Part shown: piece after piece, positions 1-11,100 of the stretch
Layout: every line of letters begins with the position of its first letter
How positions within the stretch are numbered: the first letter of the stretch is position 1
From: Vespa crabro
Taxonomy: Eukaryota; Arthropoda; Insecta; Hymenoptera; Vespidae
Assembly: GCF_910589235.1 (NCBI RefSeq)
Contig: NW_025813599.1
Coordinates: 79,716-143,715, forward strand
DNA: 64,000 nucleotides
Direction: 5' to 3'
The notes under the pieces: generated by a model
The model's database searches: none
What the model was told of the DNA's origin: nothing
What the model saw: the letters and a program-made list of their open reading frames with translations, nothing else
Program-made: the position numbers and the translations under genes

Positions 1-307
1 TGGAATCAAAGTTTTTAACATTCTTTCATATCGTATATACGATTTTTCGCTCATATACGCGTATCGTCGAAAAACGAAAACTTGAAATCTCGTTCAATTT
101 CAATGATTTTATATTCTATCGATGCAGAATAAAGAATATAACAAGAATATAACGTTTTTACTATGTTTAAATACGCGTTTTCATATGATAATTGTCGAAA
201 AACGTAATCGACATACGCGAATTTCGGTATATGCGAAGATAAAATCGTGAAATCTTTAATAATACTTGTGCCACAGTTAGAAAAATGTTACCAATCGATT
301 CAGAACA
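1..307. repeat. Left partial monomer (307 bp, 5' truncated by window edge)
   Basis: This is the last 307 bp of a monomer whose first 34 bp lie outside the window. It has the common base A at 96, which is what the third member of the following trimer carries, so the trimer pattern may continue leftwards. The array edge is not seen. Confidence 0.97.
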
Positions 308-1330
308 TTGCATTTCATAAGATCAAACATCTATTTTATATTGGAATCAAAGTTTTTAACATTCTTTCATATCGTATATACGATTTTTCGCTCATATACG
401 CGTATCGTCGAAAAACGAAAACTTGAAATCTCGTTCGATTTCAATGATTTTATATTCTATCGATGCAGAATAAAGAATATAACAAGAATATAACGTTTTT
501 ACTATGTTTAAATACGCGTTTTCATATGATAATTGTCGAAAAACGTAATCGACATACGCGAATTTCGGTATATGCGAAGATAAAATCGTGAAATCTTTAA
601 TAATACTTGTGCCACAGTTAGAAAAATGTTACCAATCGATTCAGAACATTGCATTTCATAAGATCAAACATCTATTCTATATTGGAATCAAAGTTTTTAA
701 CATTCTTTCATATCGTATATACGATTTTTCGCTCATATACGCGTATCGTCGAAAAACGAAAACTTGAAATCTCGTTCAATTTCAATGATTTTATATTCTA
801 TCGATGCAGAATAAAGAATATAACAAGAATATAACGTTTCTACTATGTTTAAATACGCGTTTTCATATGATAATTGTCGAAAAACGTAATCGACATACGC
901 GAATTTCGGTATATGCGAAGATAAAATCGTGAAATCTTTAATAATACTTGTGCCACAGTTAGAAAAATGTTACCAATCGATTCAGAACATTGCATTTCAT
1001 TAGATCAAACATCTATTTTATATTGGAATCAAAGTTTTTAACATTCTTTCATATCGTATATACGATTTTTCGCTCATATACGCGTATCGTCGAAAAACGA
1101 AAACTTGAAATCTCGTTCAATTTCAATGATTTTATATTCTATCGATGCAGAATAAAGAATATAACAAGAATATAACGTTTTTACTATGTTTAAATACGCG
1201 TTTTCATATGATAATTGTCGAAAAACGTAATCGACATACGCGAATTTCGGTATATGCGAAGATAAAATCGTGAAATCTTTAATAATACTTGTGCCACAGT
1301 TAGAAAAATGTTACCAATCGATTCAGAACA
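308..1330. repeat. Trimer higher-order repeat, copy 1 (3 x 341 bp)
   Basis: Three monomers in the order G437 type (GTTCGATTTC), C677 type (CTATTCTAT), common type. This copy has two private changes, C840 and T1001, which the other two copies lack. The period is exactly 1023 bp. Confidence 0.9.
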
Positions 1331-2353
1331 TTGCATTTCATAAGATCAAACATCTATTTTATATTGGAATCAAAGTTTTTAACATTCTTTCATATCGTAT
1401 ATACGATTTTTCGCTCATATACGCGTATCGTCGAAAAACGAAAACTTGAAATCTCGTTCGATTTCAATGATTTTATATTCTATCGATGCAGAATAAAGAA
1501 TATAACAAGAATATAACGTTTTTACTATGTTTAAATACGCGTTTTCATATGATAATTGTCGAAAAACGTAATCGACATACGCGAATTTCGGTATATGCGA
1601 AGATAAAATCGTGAAATCTTTAATAATACTTGTGCCACAGTTAGAAAAATGTTACCAATCGATTCAGAACATTGCATTTCATAAGATCAAACATCTATTC
1701 TATATTGGAATCAAAGTTTTTAACATTCTTTCATATCGTATATACGATTTTTCGCTCATATACGCGTATCGTCGAAAAACGAAAACTTGAAATCTCGTTC
1801 AATTTCAATGATTTTATATTCTATCGATGCAGAATAAAGAATATAACAAGAATATAACGTTTTTACTATGTTTAAATACGCGTTTTCATATGATAATTGT
1901 CGAAAAACGTAATCGACATACGCGAATTTCGGTATATGCGAAGATAAAATCGTGAAATCTTTAATAATACTTGTGCCATAGTTAGAAAAATGTTACCAAT
2001 CGATTCAGAACATTGCATTTCATAAGATCAAACATCTATTTTATATTGGAATCAAAGTTTTTAACATTCTTTCATATCGTATATACGATTTTTCGCTCAT
2101 ATACGCGTATCGTCGAAAAACGAAAACTTGAAATCTCGTTCAATTTCAATGATTTTATATTCTATCGATGCAGAATAAAGAATATAACAAGAATATAACG
2201 TTTTTACTATGTTTAAATACGCGTTTTCATATGATAATTGTCGAAAAACGTAATCGACATACGCGAATTTCGGTATATGCGAAGATAAAATCGTGAAATC
2301 TTTAATAATACTTGTGCCACAGTTAGAAAAATGTTACCAATCGATTCAGAACA
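1331..2353. repeat. Trimer higher-order repeat, copy 2
   Basis: Carries G1460 and C1700 at exactly 1023 bp from the copy 1 markers. It also has T1979 (GCCATAG for GCCACAG), which copy 3 shares and copy 1 lacks, so copies 2 and 3 are the closer pair. Confidence 0.9.
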
Positions 2354-3376
2354 TTGCATTTCATAAGATCAAACATCTATTTTATATTGGAATCAAAGTT
2401 TTTAACATTCTTTCATATCGTATATACGATTTTTCGCTCATATACGCGTATCGTCGAAAAACGAAAACTTGAAATCTCGTTCGATTTCAATGATTTTATA
2501 TTCTATCGATGCAGAATAAAGAATATAACAAGAATATAACGTTTTTACTATGTTTAAATACGCGTTTTCATATGATAATTGTCGAAAAACGTAATCGACA
2601 TACGCGAATTTCGGTATATGCGAAGATAAAATCGTGAAATCTTTAATAATACTTGTGCCACAGTTAGAAAAATGTTACCAATCGATTCAGAACATTGCAT
2701 TTCATAAGATCAAACATCTATTCTATATTGGAATCAAAGTTTTTAACATTCTTTCATATCGTATATACGATTTTTCGCTCATATACGCGTATCGTCGAAA
2801 AACGAAAACTTGAAATCTCGTTCAATTTCAATGATTTTATATTCTATCGATGCAGAATAAAGAATATAACAAGAATATAACGTTTTTACTATGTTTAAAT
2901 ACGCGTTTTCATATGATAATTGTCGAAAAACGTAATCGACATACGCGAATTTCGGTATATGCGAAGATAAAATCGTGAAATCTTTAATAATACTTGTGCC
3001 ATAGTTAGAAAAATGTTACCAATCGATTCAGAACATTGCATTTCATAAGATCAAACATCTATTTTATATTGGAATCAAAGTTTTTAACATTCTTTCATAT
3101 CGTATATACGATTTTTCGCTCATATACGCGTATCGTCGAAAAACGAAAACTTGAAATCTCGTTCAATTTCAATGATTTTATATTCTATCGATGAAGAATA
3201 AAGAATATAACAAGAATATAACGTTTTTACTATGTTTAAATACGCGTTTTCATATGATAATTGTCGAAAAACGTAATCGACATACGCGAATTTCGGTATA
3301 TGCGAAGATAAAATCGTGAAATCTTTAATAATACTTGTGCCACAGTTAGAAAAATGTTACCAATCGATTCAGAACA
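2354..3376. repeat. Trimer higher-order repeat, copy 3
   Basis: Carries G2483, C2723 and T3002 in register with copy 2, plus a new C to A at 3194 (GATGAAG for GATGCAG). From C2723 onwards it also belongs to the 16-monomer block that starts at 2695, so two higher-order patterns overlap here. Confidence 0.88.
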
Positions 3377-3780
3377 TTGCATTTCATAAGATCAAACATC
3401 TATTTTATATTGGAATCAAAGTTTTTAACATTCTTTCATATCGTATATGCGATTTTTCGCTCATATACGCGTATCGTCGAAAAACGAAAACTTGAAATCT
3501 GGTTCAATTTCAATGATTTTATATTCTATCGATGCAGAATAAAGAATATAACAAGAATATAACGTTTTTACTATGTTTAAATACGCGTTTTCATATGATA
3601 ATTGTCGAAAAACGTAATCGACATACGCGAATTTCGGTATATGCGAAGATAAAATCGTGAAATCTTTAATAATACTTGTGCCACAGTTAGAAAAATGTTA
3701 CCAATCGATTCAGAACATTGCATTTCATAAGATCAAACATCTATTTTATATTGGAATCAAAGTTTTTAACATTCTTTCAT

Positions 3781-3794
3781 ATCGTATATACGAT
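3781..3794. repeat. 14-bp perfect palindrome ATCGTATATACGAT, one per monomer
   Basis: The sequence equals its own reverse complement over 14 bp. It recurs in every monomer at offset 63 from the start used here. At least six different substitutions hit it in the array: position 7 T to C, position 8 A to G, position 8 A to T, position 10 A to G, position 11 C to T and position 14 T to C. It could bind a dimeric protein or extrude a very short hairpin; neither is shown. Confidence 0.9.
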
Positions 3795-3805
3795 TTTTCG
3801 CTCAT

Positions 3806-3815
3806 ATACGCGTAT
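3806..3815. repeat. 10-bp palindrome ATACGCGTAT with MluI site
   Basis: This is a perfect 10-bp self-complementary sequence, 11 bp downstream of the 14-bp palindrome. The A at 3806 is part of a triplet changed in the CATATTCGCG variant of seven monomers (starts 4741, 6446, 10200, 11906, 15658, 17363 and 18045), which breaks this palindrome. A second ACGCGT without palindromic flanks lies about 117 bp downstream. Confidence 0.85.
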
Positions 3816-3832
3816 CGTCGAAAAACGAAAAC

Positions 3833-3854
3833 TTGAAATCTCGTTCAATTTCAA
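3833..3854. repeat. Inverted repeat: 7-bp arms TTGAAAT / ATTTCAA, 8-nt loop
   Basis: The arms are at 3833-3839 and 3848-3854 and are perfectly complementary, with an 8-nt spacer. The spacer carries the common variants CTGGTTC and TTCGATT used as markers below. A transcript could form a short stem-loop, but a 7-bp AT-rich stem is weak and I see no evidence of function. Confidence 0.7.
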
Positions 3855-3882
3855 TGATTTTATATTCTATCGATGCAGAATA

Positions 3883-3904
3883 AAGAATATAACAAGAATA
3901 TAAC
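3883..3904. repeat. 11-bp tandem direct repeat AAGAATATAAC x2 inside each monomer
   Basis: The unit is present at 3883-3893 and again at 3894-3904. It overlaps an AATAAA at 3879-3884. Three monomers in the array (starts 23842, 28945 and 33026) have lost exactly one unit and are 330 bp long, as expected from slippage between the two units. Confidence 0.95.
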
Positions 3905-3931
3905 GTTTTTACTATGTTTAAATACGCGTTT

Positions 3932-3939
3932 TCATATGA
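3932..3939. repeat. 8-bp palindrome TCATATGA with NdeI site
   Basis: A perfect 8-bp palindrome present once per monomer. It is altered in only a few copies (T to A just before CATATGA near 37321 and 42778, T to C near 51301). Confidence 0.75.
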
Positions 3940-3943
3940 TAAT

Positions 3944-3964
3944 TGTCGAAAAACGTAATCGACA
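3944..3964. repeat. Inverted repeat: 6-bp arms TGTCGA / TCGACA, 9-nt loop
   Basis: The arms are at 3944-3949 and 3959-3964. The loop contains ACGT. Insertion of one A in the left arm and loop junction occurs in four monomers (11113, 14183, 56433 and 59844), and a complex change GAAAAACG to GAAATCG occurs at about 40068 and 45523. The A run here is thus the most indel-prone spot of the monomer. Confidence 0.75.
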
Positions 3965-3972
3965 TACGCGAA

Positions 3973-3989
3973 TTTCGGTATATGCGAAG
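3973..3989 (+). other. CENP-B-box-like 17-bp site, one per monomer
   Basis: The 17-mer TTTCGGTATATGCGAAG fits the mammalian CENP-B box pattern NTTCGNNNNANNCGGGN at seven of nine fixed positions: TTCG, the central A and CG match, and the last two G are A. It is also a partial palindrome (TTCG ... CGAA, 7-bp spacer). Changed copies that I saw: extra G at 9093, A to C at 24782 and 51356, G to A near 52370, and loss of TTCG near 61575. Seven of nine could arise by chance in such a CpG-rich repeat, so this is a candidate only. Confidence 0.35.
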
Positions 3990-4043
3990 ATAAAATCGTG
4001 AAATCTTTAATAATACTTGTGCCACAGTTAGAAAAATGTTACC

Positions 4044-4051
4044 AATCGATT
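4044..4051. repeat. 8-bp palindrome AATCGATT with ClaI site
   Basis: A perfect palindrome near the monomer end. A second ClaI site lies in TATCGATGC about 180 bp upstream in the same monomer. Confidence 0.7.
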
Positions 4052-7000
4052 CAGAACATTGCATTTCATAAGATCAAACATCTATTTTATATTGGAATCA
4101 AAGTTTTTAACATTCTTTCATATCGTATATACGATTTTTCGCTCATATACGCGTATCGTCGAAAAACGAAAACTTGAAATCTCGTTCAATTTCAATGATT
4201 TTATATTCTATCGATGCAGAATAAAGAATATAACAAGAATATAACGTTTTTACTATGTTTAAATACGCGTTTTCATATGATAATTGTCGAAAAACGTAAT
4301 CGACATACGCGAATTTCGGTATATGCGAAGATAAAATCGTGAAATCTTTAATAATACTTGTGCCACAGTTAGAAAAATGTTACCAATCGATTCAGAACAT
4401 TGCATTTCATAAGATCAAACATCTATTTTATATTGGAATCAAAGTTTTTAACATTCTTTCATATCGTATATACGATTTTTCGCTCATATACGCGTATCGT
4501 CGAAAAACGAAAACTTGAAATCTCGTTCAATTTCAATGATTTTAAATTCTATCGATGCAGAATAAAGAATATAACAAGAATATAACGTTTTTACTATGTT
4601 TAAATACGCGTTTTCATATGATAATTGTCGAAAAACGTAATCGACATACGCGAATTTCGGTATATGCGAAGATAAAATCGTGAAATCTTTAATAATACTT
4701 GTGCCACAGTTAGAAAAATGTTACCAATCGATTCAGAACATTGCATTTCATAAGATCAAACATCTATTTTATATTGGAATCAAAGTTTTTAACGTTCTTT
4801 CATATCGTATATACGATTTTTCGCTCATATTCGCGTATCGTCGAAAAACGAAAACTTGAAATCTCGTTCAATTTCAATGATTTTATATTCTATCGATGCA
4901 GAATAAAGATTATAACAAGAATAAAACGTTTTTACTATGTTTAAATACGCGTTTTCATATGATAATTGTCGAAAAACGTAATCGACATACGCGAATTTCG
5001 GTATATGCGAAGATAAAATCGTGAAATCTTTAATAATACTTGTGCCACAGTTAGAAAAATGTTACCAATCGATTCAGAACATTGCATTTCATAAGATCAA
5101 ACATCTATTTTATATTGGAATCAAAGTTTTTAACATTCTTTCATATCGTATATACGATTTTTCGCTCATATACGCGTATCGTCGAAAAACGAAAACTTGA
5201 AATCTCGTTCAATTTCAATGATTTTATATTCTATCGATGCAGAATAAAGAATATAACAAGAATATAACGTTTTTACTATGTTTAAATACGCGTTTTCATA
5301 TGATAATTGTCGAAAAACGTAATCGACATACGCGAATTTCGGTATATGCGAAGATAAAATCGTGAAATCTTTAATAATACTTGTGCCACAGTTAGAAAAA
5401 AGTTACCAATCGATTCAGAACATTGCATTTCATAAGATCAAACATCTATTTTATATTGGAATCAAAGTTTTTAACATTCTTTCATATCGTATATACGATT
5501 TTTCGCTCATATACGCGTATCGTCGAAAAACGAAAACTTGAAATCTCGTTCAATTTCATTGATTTTATATTCTATCGATGCAGAATAAAGAATATAACAA
5601 GAATATAACGTTTTTACTATGTTTAAATACGCGTTTTCATATGATAATTGTCGAAAAACGTAATCGACATACGCGAATTTCGGTATATGCGAAGATAAAA
5701 TCGTGAAATCTTTAATAATACTTGTGCCACAGTTAGAAAAATGTTACCAATCGATTCAGAACATTGCATTTCATAAGATCAAACATCTATTTTATATTGG
5801 AATCAAAGTTTTTAACATTCTTTCATATCGTATATACGATTTTTCGCTCATATACGCGTATCGTCGAAAAACGAAAAGTTGAAATCTCGTTCAATTTCAA
5901 TGATTTTATATTCTATCGATGCAGAATAAAGAATATAACAAGAATATAACGTTTTTACTATGTTTAAATACGCGTTTTCATATGATAATTGTCGAAAAAC
6001 GTAATCGACATACGCGAATTTCGGTATATGCGAAGATAAAATCGTGAAATCTTTAATAAAACTTGTGCCACAGTTAGAAAAATGTTACCAATCGATTCAG
6101 AACATTGCATTTCATAAGATCAAACATTTATTTTATATTGGAATCAAAGTTTTTAACATTCTTTCATATCGTATATACGATTTTTCGCTCATATACGCGT
6201 ATCGTCGAAAAACGAAAACTTGAAATCTCGTTCAATTTCAATGATTTTATATTCTATCGATGCAGAATAAAGAATAAAACAAGAATATAACGTTTTTACT
6301 ATGTTTAAATACGCGTTTTCATATGATAATTGTCGAAAAACGTAATCGACATACGCGAATTTCGGTATATGCGAAGATAAAATCGTGAAATCTTTAATAA
6401 TACTTGTGCCACAGTTAGAAAAATGTTACCAATCGATTCAGAACATTGCATTTCATAAGATCAAACATCTATTTTATATTGGAATCAAAGTTTTTAACAT
6501 TCTTTCATATCGTATATACGATTTTTCGCTCATATTCGCGTATCGTCGAAAAACGAAAACTTGAAATCTCGTTCAATTTCAATGATTTTATATTCTATCG
6601 ATGCAGAATAAAGAATATAACAAGAATATAACGTTTTTACTATGTTTAAATACGCGTTTTCATATGATAATTGTCGAAAAACGTAATCGACATACGCGAA
6701 TTTCGGTATATGCGAAGATAAAATCGTGAAATCTTTAATAATACTTGTGCCATAGTTAGAAAAATGTTACCAATCGATTCAGAACATTGCATTTCATAAG
6801 ATCAAACATCTATTTTATATTGGAATCAAAGTTTTTAACATTCTTTCATATCGTATATACGATTTTTAGCTCATATACGCGTATCGTCGAAAAACGAAAA
6901 CTTGAAATCTCGTTCAATTTCAATGATTTTATATTCTATCGATGAAGAATAAAGAATATAACAAGAATATAACGTTTTTACTATGTTTAAATACGCGTTT

Positions 7001-8151
7001 TCATATGATAATTGTCGAAAAACGTAATCGACATACGCGAATTTCGGTATATGCGAAGATAAAATCGTGAAATCTTTAATAATACTTGTGCCACAGTTAG
7101 AAAAATGTTACCAATCGATTCAGAACATTGCATTTCATAAGATCAAACATCTATTTTATATTGGAATCAAAGTTTTTAACATTCTTTCATATCGTATATG
7201 CGATTTTTCGCTCATATACGCGTATCGTCGAAAAACGAAAACTTGAAATCTGGTTCAATTTCAATGATTTTATATTCTATCGATGCAGAATAAAGAATAT
7301 AACAAGAATATAACGTTTTTACTATGTTTAAATACGCGTTTTCATATGATAATTGTCGAAAAACGTAATCGACATACGAGAATTTCGGTATATGCGAAGA
7401 TAAAATCGTGAAATCTTTAATAATACTTGTGCCACAGTTAGAAAAATGTTACCAATCGATTCAGAACATTGCATTTCATAAGATCAAACATCTATTTTAT
7501 ATTGGAATCAAAGTTTTTAACATTCTTTCATATCGTATATATGATTTTTCGCTCATATACGCGTATCGTCGAAAAACGAAAACTTGAAATCTCGTTCAAT
7601 TTCAATGATTTTATATTCTATCGATGCAGAATAAAGAATATGACAAGAATATAACGTTTTTTACTATGTTTAAATACGCGTTTTCATATGATAATTGTCG
7701 AAAAACGTAATCGACATACGCGAATTTCGGTATATGCGAAGATAAAATCGTGAAATCTTTAATAATACTTGTGCCACAGTTAGAAAAATGTTACCAATCG
7801 ATTCAGAACATTGCATTTCATAAGATCAAACATCTATTTTATATTGGAATCAAAGTTTTTAACATTCTTTCATATCGTATATACGATTTTTCGCTCATAT
7901 ACGCGTATCGTCGAAAAACGAAAACTTGAAATCTCGTTCAATTTCAATGATTTTATATTCTATCGATGCAGAATAAAGAATATAACAAGAATATAACGTT
8001 TTTACTATGTTTAAATACGCGTTTTCATATGATAATTGTCGAAAAACGTAATCGACATACGCGAATTTCGGTATATGCGAAGATAAAATCGTGAAATCTT
8101 TAATAATACTTGTGCCACAGTTAGAAAAATGTTACCAATCGATTCAGAACA

Positions 8152-11100
8152 TTGCATTTCATAAGATCAAACATCTATTCTATATTGGAATCAAAGTTTT
8201 TAACATTCTTTCATATCGTATATACGATTTTTCGCTCATATACGCGTATCGTCGAAAAACGAAAACTTGAAATCTCGTTCAATTTCAATGATTTTATATT
8301 CTATCGATGCAGAATAAAGAATATAACAAGAATATAACGTTTTTACTATGTTTAAATACGCGTTTTCATATGATAATTGTCGAAAAACGTAATCGACATA
8401 CGCGAATTTCGGTATATGCGAAGATAAAATCGTGAAATCTTTAATAATACTTGTGCCATAGTTAGAAAAATGTTACCAATCGATTCAGAACATTGCATTT
8501 CATAAGATCAAACATCTATTTTATATTGGAATCAAAGTTTTTAACATTCTTTCATATCGTATATACGATTTTTCGCTCATATACGCGTATCGTCGAAAAA
8601 CGAAAACTTGAAATCTCGTTCAATTTCAATGATTTTATATTCTATCGATGAAGAATAAAGAATATAACAAGAATATAACGTTTTTACTATGTTTAAATAC
8701 GCGTTTTCATATGATAATTGTCGAAAAACGTAATCGACATACGCGAATTTCGGTATATGCGAAGATAAAATCGTGAAATCTTTAATAATACTTGTGCCAC
8801 AGTTAGAAAAATGTTACCAATCGATTCAGAACATTGCATTTCATAAGATCAAACATCTATTTTATATTGGAATCAAAGTTTTTAACATTCTTTCATATCG
8901 TATATACGATTTTTCGCTCATATACGCGTATCGTCGAAAAACGAAAACTTGAAATCTCGTTCAATTTCAATGATTTTATATTCTATCGATGCAGAATAAA
9001 GAATATAACAAGAATATAACGTTTTTACTATGTTTAAATACGCGTTTTCATATGATAATTGTCGAAAAACGTAATCGACATACGCGAATTTCGGGTATAT
9101 GCGAAGATAAAATCGTGAAATCTTTAATAATACTTGTGCCACAGTTAGAAAAATGTTACCAATCGATTCAGAACATTGCATTTCATAAGATCAAACATCT
9201 ATTTTATATTGGAATCAAAGTTTTTTAACATTCTTTCATATCGTATATACGATTTTTCGCTCATATACGCGTATCGTCGAAAAACGAAAACTTGAAATCT
9301 CGTTCAATTTCAATGATTTTATATTCTATCGATGCAGAATAAAGAATATAACAAGAATATAACGTTTTTACTATGTTTAAATACGCGTTTTCATATGATA
9401 ATTGTCGAAAAACGTAATCGACATACGCGAATTTCGGTATATGCGAAGATAAAATCGTGAAATCTTTAATAATACTTGTGCCACAGTTAGAAAAATGTTA
9501 CCAATCGATTCAGAACATTGCATTTCATAAGATCAAACATCTATTTTATATTGGAATCAAAGTTTTTAACATTCTTTCATATCGTATATACGATTTTTCG
9601 CTCATATACGCGTATCGTCGAAAAACGAAAACTTGAAATCTCGTTCAATTTCAATGATTTTATATTCTATCGATGCAGAATAAAGAATATAACAAGAATA
9701 TAACGTTTTTACTATGTTTAAATACGCGTTTTCATATGATAATTGTCGAAAAACGTAATCGACATACGCGAATTTCGGTATATGCGAAGATAAAATCGTG
9801 AAATCTTTAATAATACTTGTGCCACAGTTAGAAAAATGTTACCAATCGATTCAGAACATTGCATTTCATAAGATCAAACATCTATTTTATATTGGAATCA
9901 AAGTTTTTAACATTCTTTCATATCGTATATACGATTTTTCGCTCATATACGCGTATCGTCGAAAAACGAAAACTTGAAATCTCGTTCAATTTCAATGATT
10001 TTAAATTCTATCGATGCAGAATAAAGAATATAACAAGAATATAACGTTTTTACTATGTTTAAATACGCGTTTTCATATGATAATTGTCGAAAAACGTAAT
10101 CGACATACGCGAATTTCGGTATATGCGAAGATAAAATCGTGAAATCTTTAATAATACTTGTGCCACAGTTAGAAAAATGTTACCAATCGATTCAGAACAT
10201 TGCATTTCATAAGATCAAACATCTATTTTATATTGGAATCAAAGTTTTTAACGTTCTTTCATATCGTATATACGATTTTTCGCTCATATTCGCGTATCGT
10301 CGAAAAACGAAAACTTGAAATCTCGTTCAATTTCAATGATTTTATATTCTATCGATGCAGAATAAAGATTATAACAAGAATAAAACGTTTTTACTATGTT
10401 TAAATACGCGTTTTCATATGATAATTGTCGAAAAACGTAATCGACATACGCGAATTTCGGTATATGCGAAGATAAAATCGTGAAATCTTTAATAATACTT
10501 GTGCCACAGTTAGAAAAATGTTACCAATCGATTCAGAACATTGCATTTCATAAGATCAAACATCTATTTTATATTGGAATCAAAGTTTTTAACATTCTTT
10601 CATATCGTATATACGATTTTTCGCTCATATACGCGTATCGTCGAAAAACGAAAACTTGAAATCTCGTTCAATTTCAATGATTTTATATTCTATCGATGCA
10701 GAATAAAGAATATAACAAGAATATAACGTTTTTACTATGTTTAAATACGCGTTTTCATATGATAATTGTCGAAAAACGTAATCGACATACGCGAATTTCG
10801 GTATATGCGAAGATAAAATCGTGAAATCTTTAATAATACTTGTGCCACAGTTAGAAAAAAGTTACCAATCGATTCAGAACATTGCATTTCATAAGATCAA
10901 ACATCTATTTTATATTGGAATCAAAGTTTTTAACATTCTTTCATATCGTATATACGATTTTTCGCTCATATACGCGTATCGTCGAAAAACGAAAACTTGA
11001 AATCTCGTTCAATTTCAATGATTTTATATTCTATCGATGCAGAATAAAGAATATAACAAGAATATAACGTTTTTACTATGTTTAAATACGCGTTTTCATA

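Larger units (their letters stand above)
3718..4058. repeat. Reference 341-bp monomer (consensus-like copy)
   Basis: This copy has none of the diagnostic variants described elsewhere and is used here as the reference for internal features. Runs of exactly five A or T occur at 3763, 3794, 3821, 3906, 3949 and 4022. The first three are spaced 31 and 27 bp, close to multiples of the DNA helical repeat, so mild intrinsic curvature is possible. GTCGAAAAACG occurs twice, at 3817-3827 and 3945-3955. ACGCG occurs three times. I saw no convincing similarity between the two halves, so a dimeric origin from a 170-bp unit is not supported. Confidence 0.9.
2695..8151. repeat. 16-monomer higher-order block, left region, copy 1
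   Basis: Ordered markers by monomer start: 2695 CTATTCTAT; 3036 GATGAAG preceded by GCCATAG; 3377 ATATGCG plus CTGGTTC; 4400 TTTAAATTC (A4545); 4741 CATATTCGCG, AAGATTATAAC and ATAAAACG; 5423 preceded by A5401; 5764 AAAAGTTG (G5878); 6105 with AATAAAACTT, CATTTATTTT and AATAAAAC; 6446 CATATTCGCG; 6787 GCCATAG and GATGAAG; 7128 ATATGCG plus CTGGTTC. The same order recurs 5457-5460 bp downstream. Private changes in this copy include T in TTTCATTGA at the monomer starting 5423, TTTTTAGCTC in 6787, and a +1 T at 7657-7662. Confidence 0.9.

Noticed and set aside
308..493. 61-codon open reading frame repeated in almost every monomer (and 67-, 81- and 90-codon variants)
   Set aside because: It starts with TTG, its period of 341 bp is not a multiple of 3, and several copies are broken by stops (GATGAAG at 3194 and equivalents, TTTTTAGCTC in 6787, GGAATAAAAG in 19068, 20431 and 24513). 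The variants are mostly amino-acid-changing. Longer versions arise only where indels shift the frame.
3879..3884. AATAAA polyadenylation-like hexamer in each monomer
   Set aside because: Expected by chance in 71% AT sequence and present in every copy; there is no transcript evidence.
3718..4058. Ancient dimer of a 170-bp unit
   Set aside because: The best internal direct repeat (GTCGAAAAACG) is spaced 128 bp, not about 170 bp, and the surrounding bases do not align.
8918..9181. 87-codon minus-strand frames (also at 10966, 14036, 30381, 56286 and 59697)
   Set aside because: Each exists only where a +1 indel joins two frames; the consensus monomer gives a frame of about 51 codons. This is a repeat shadow, not a gene.
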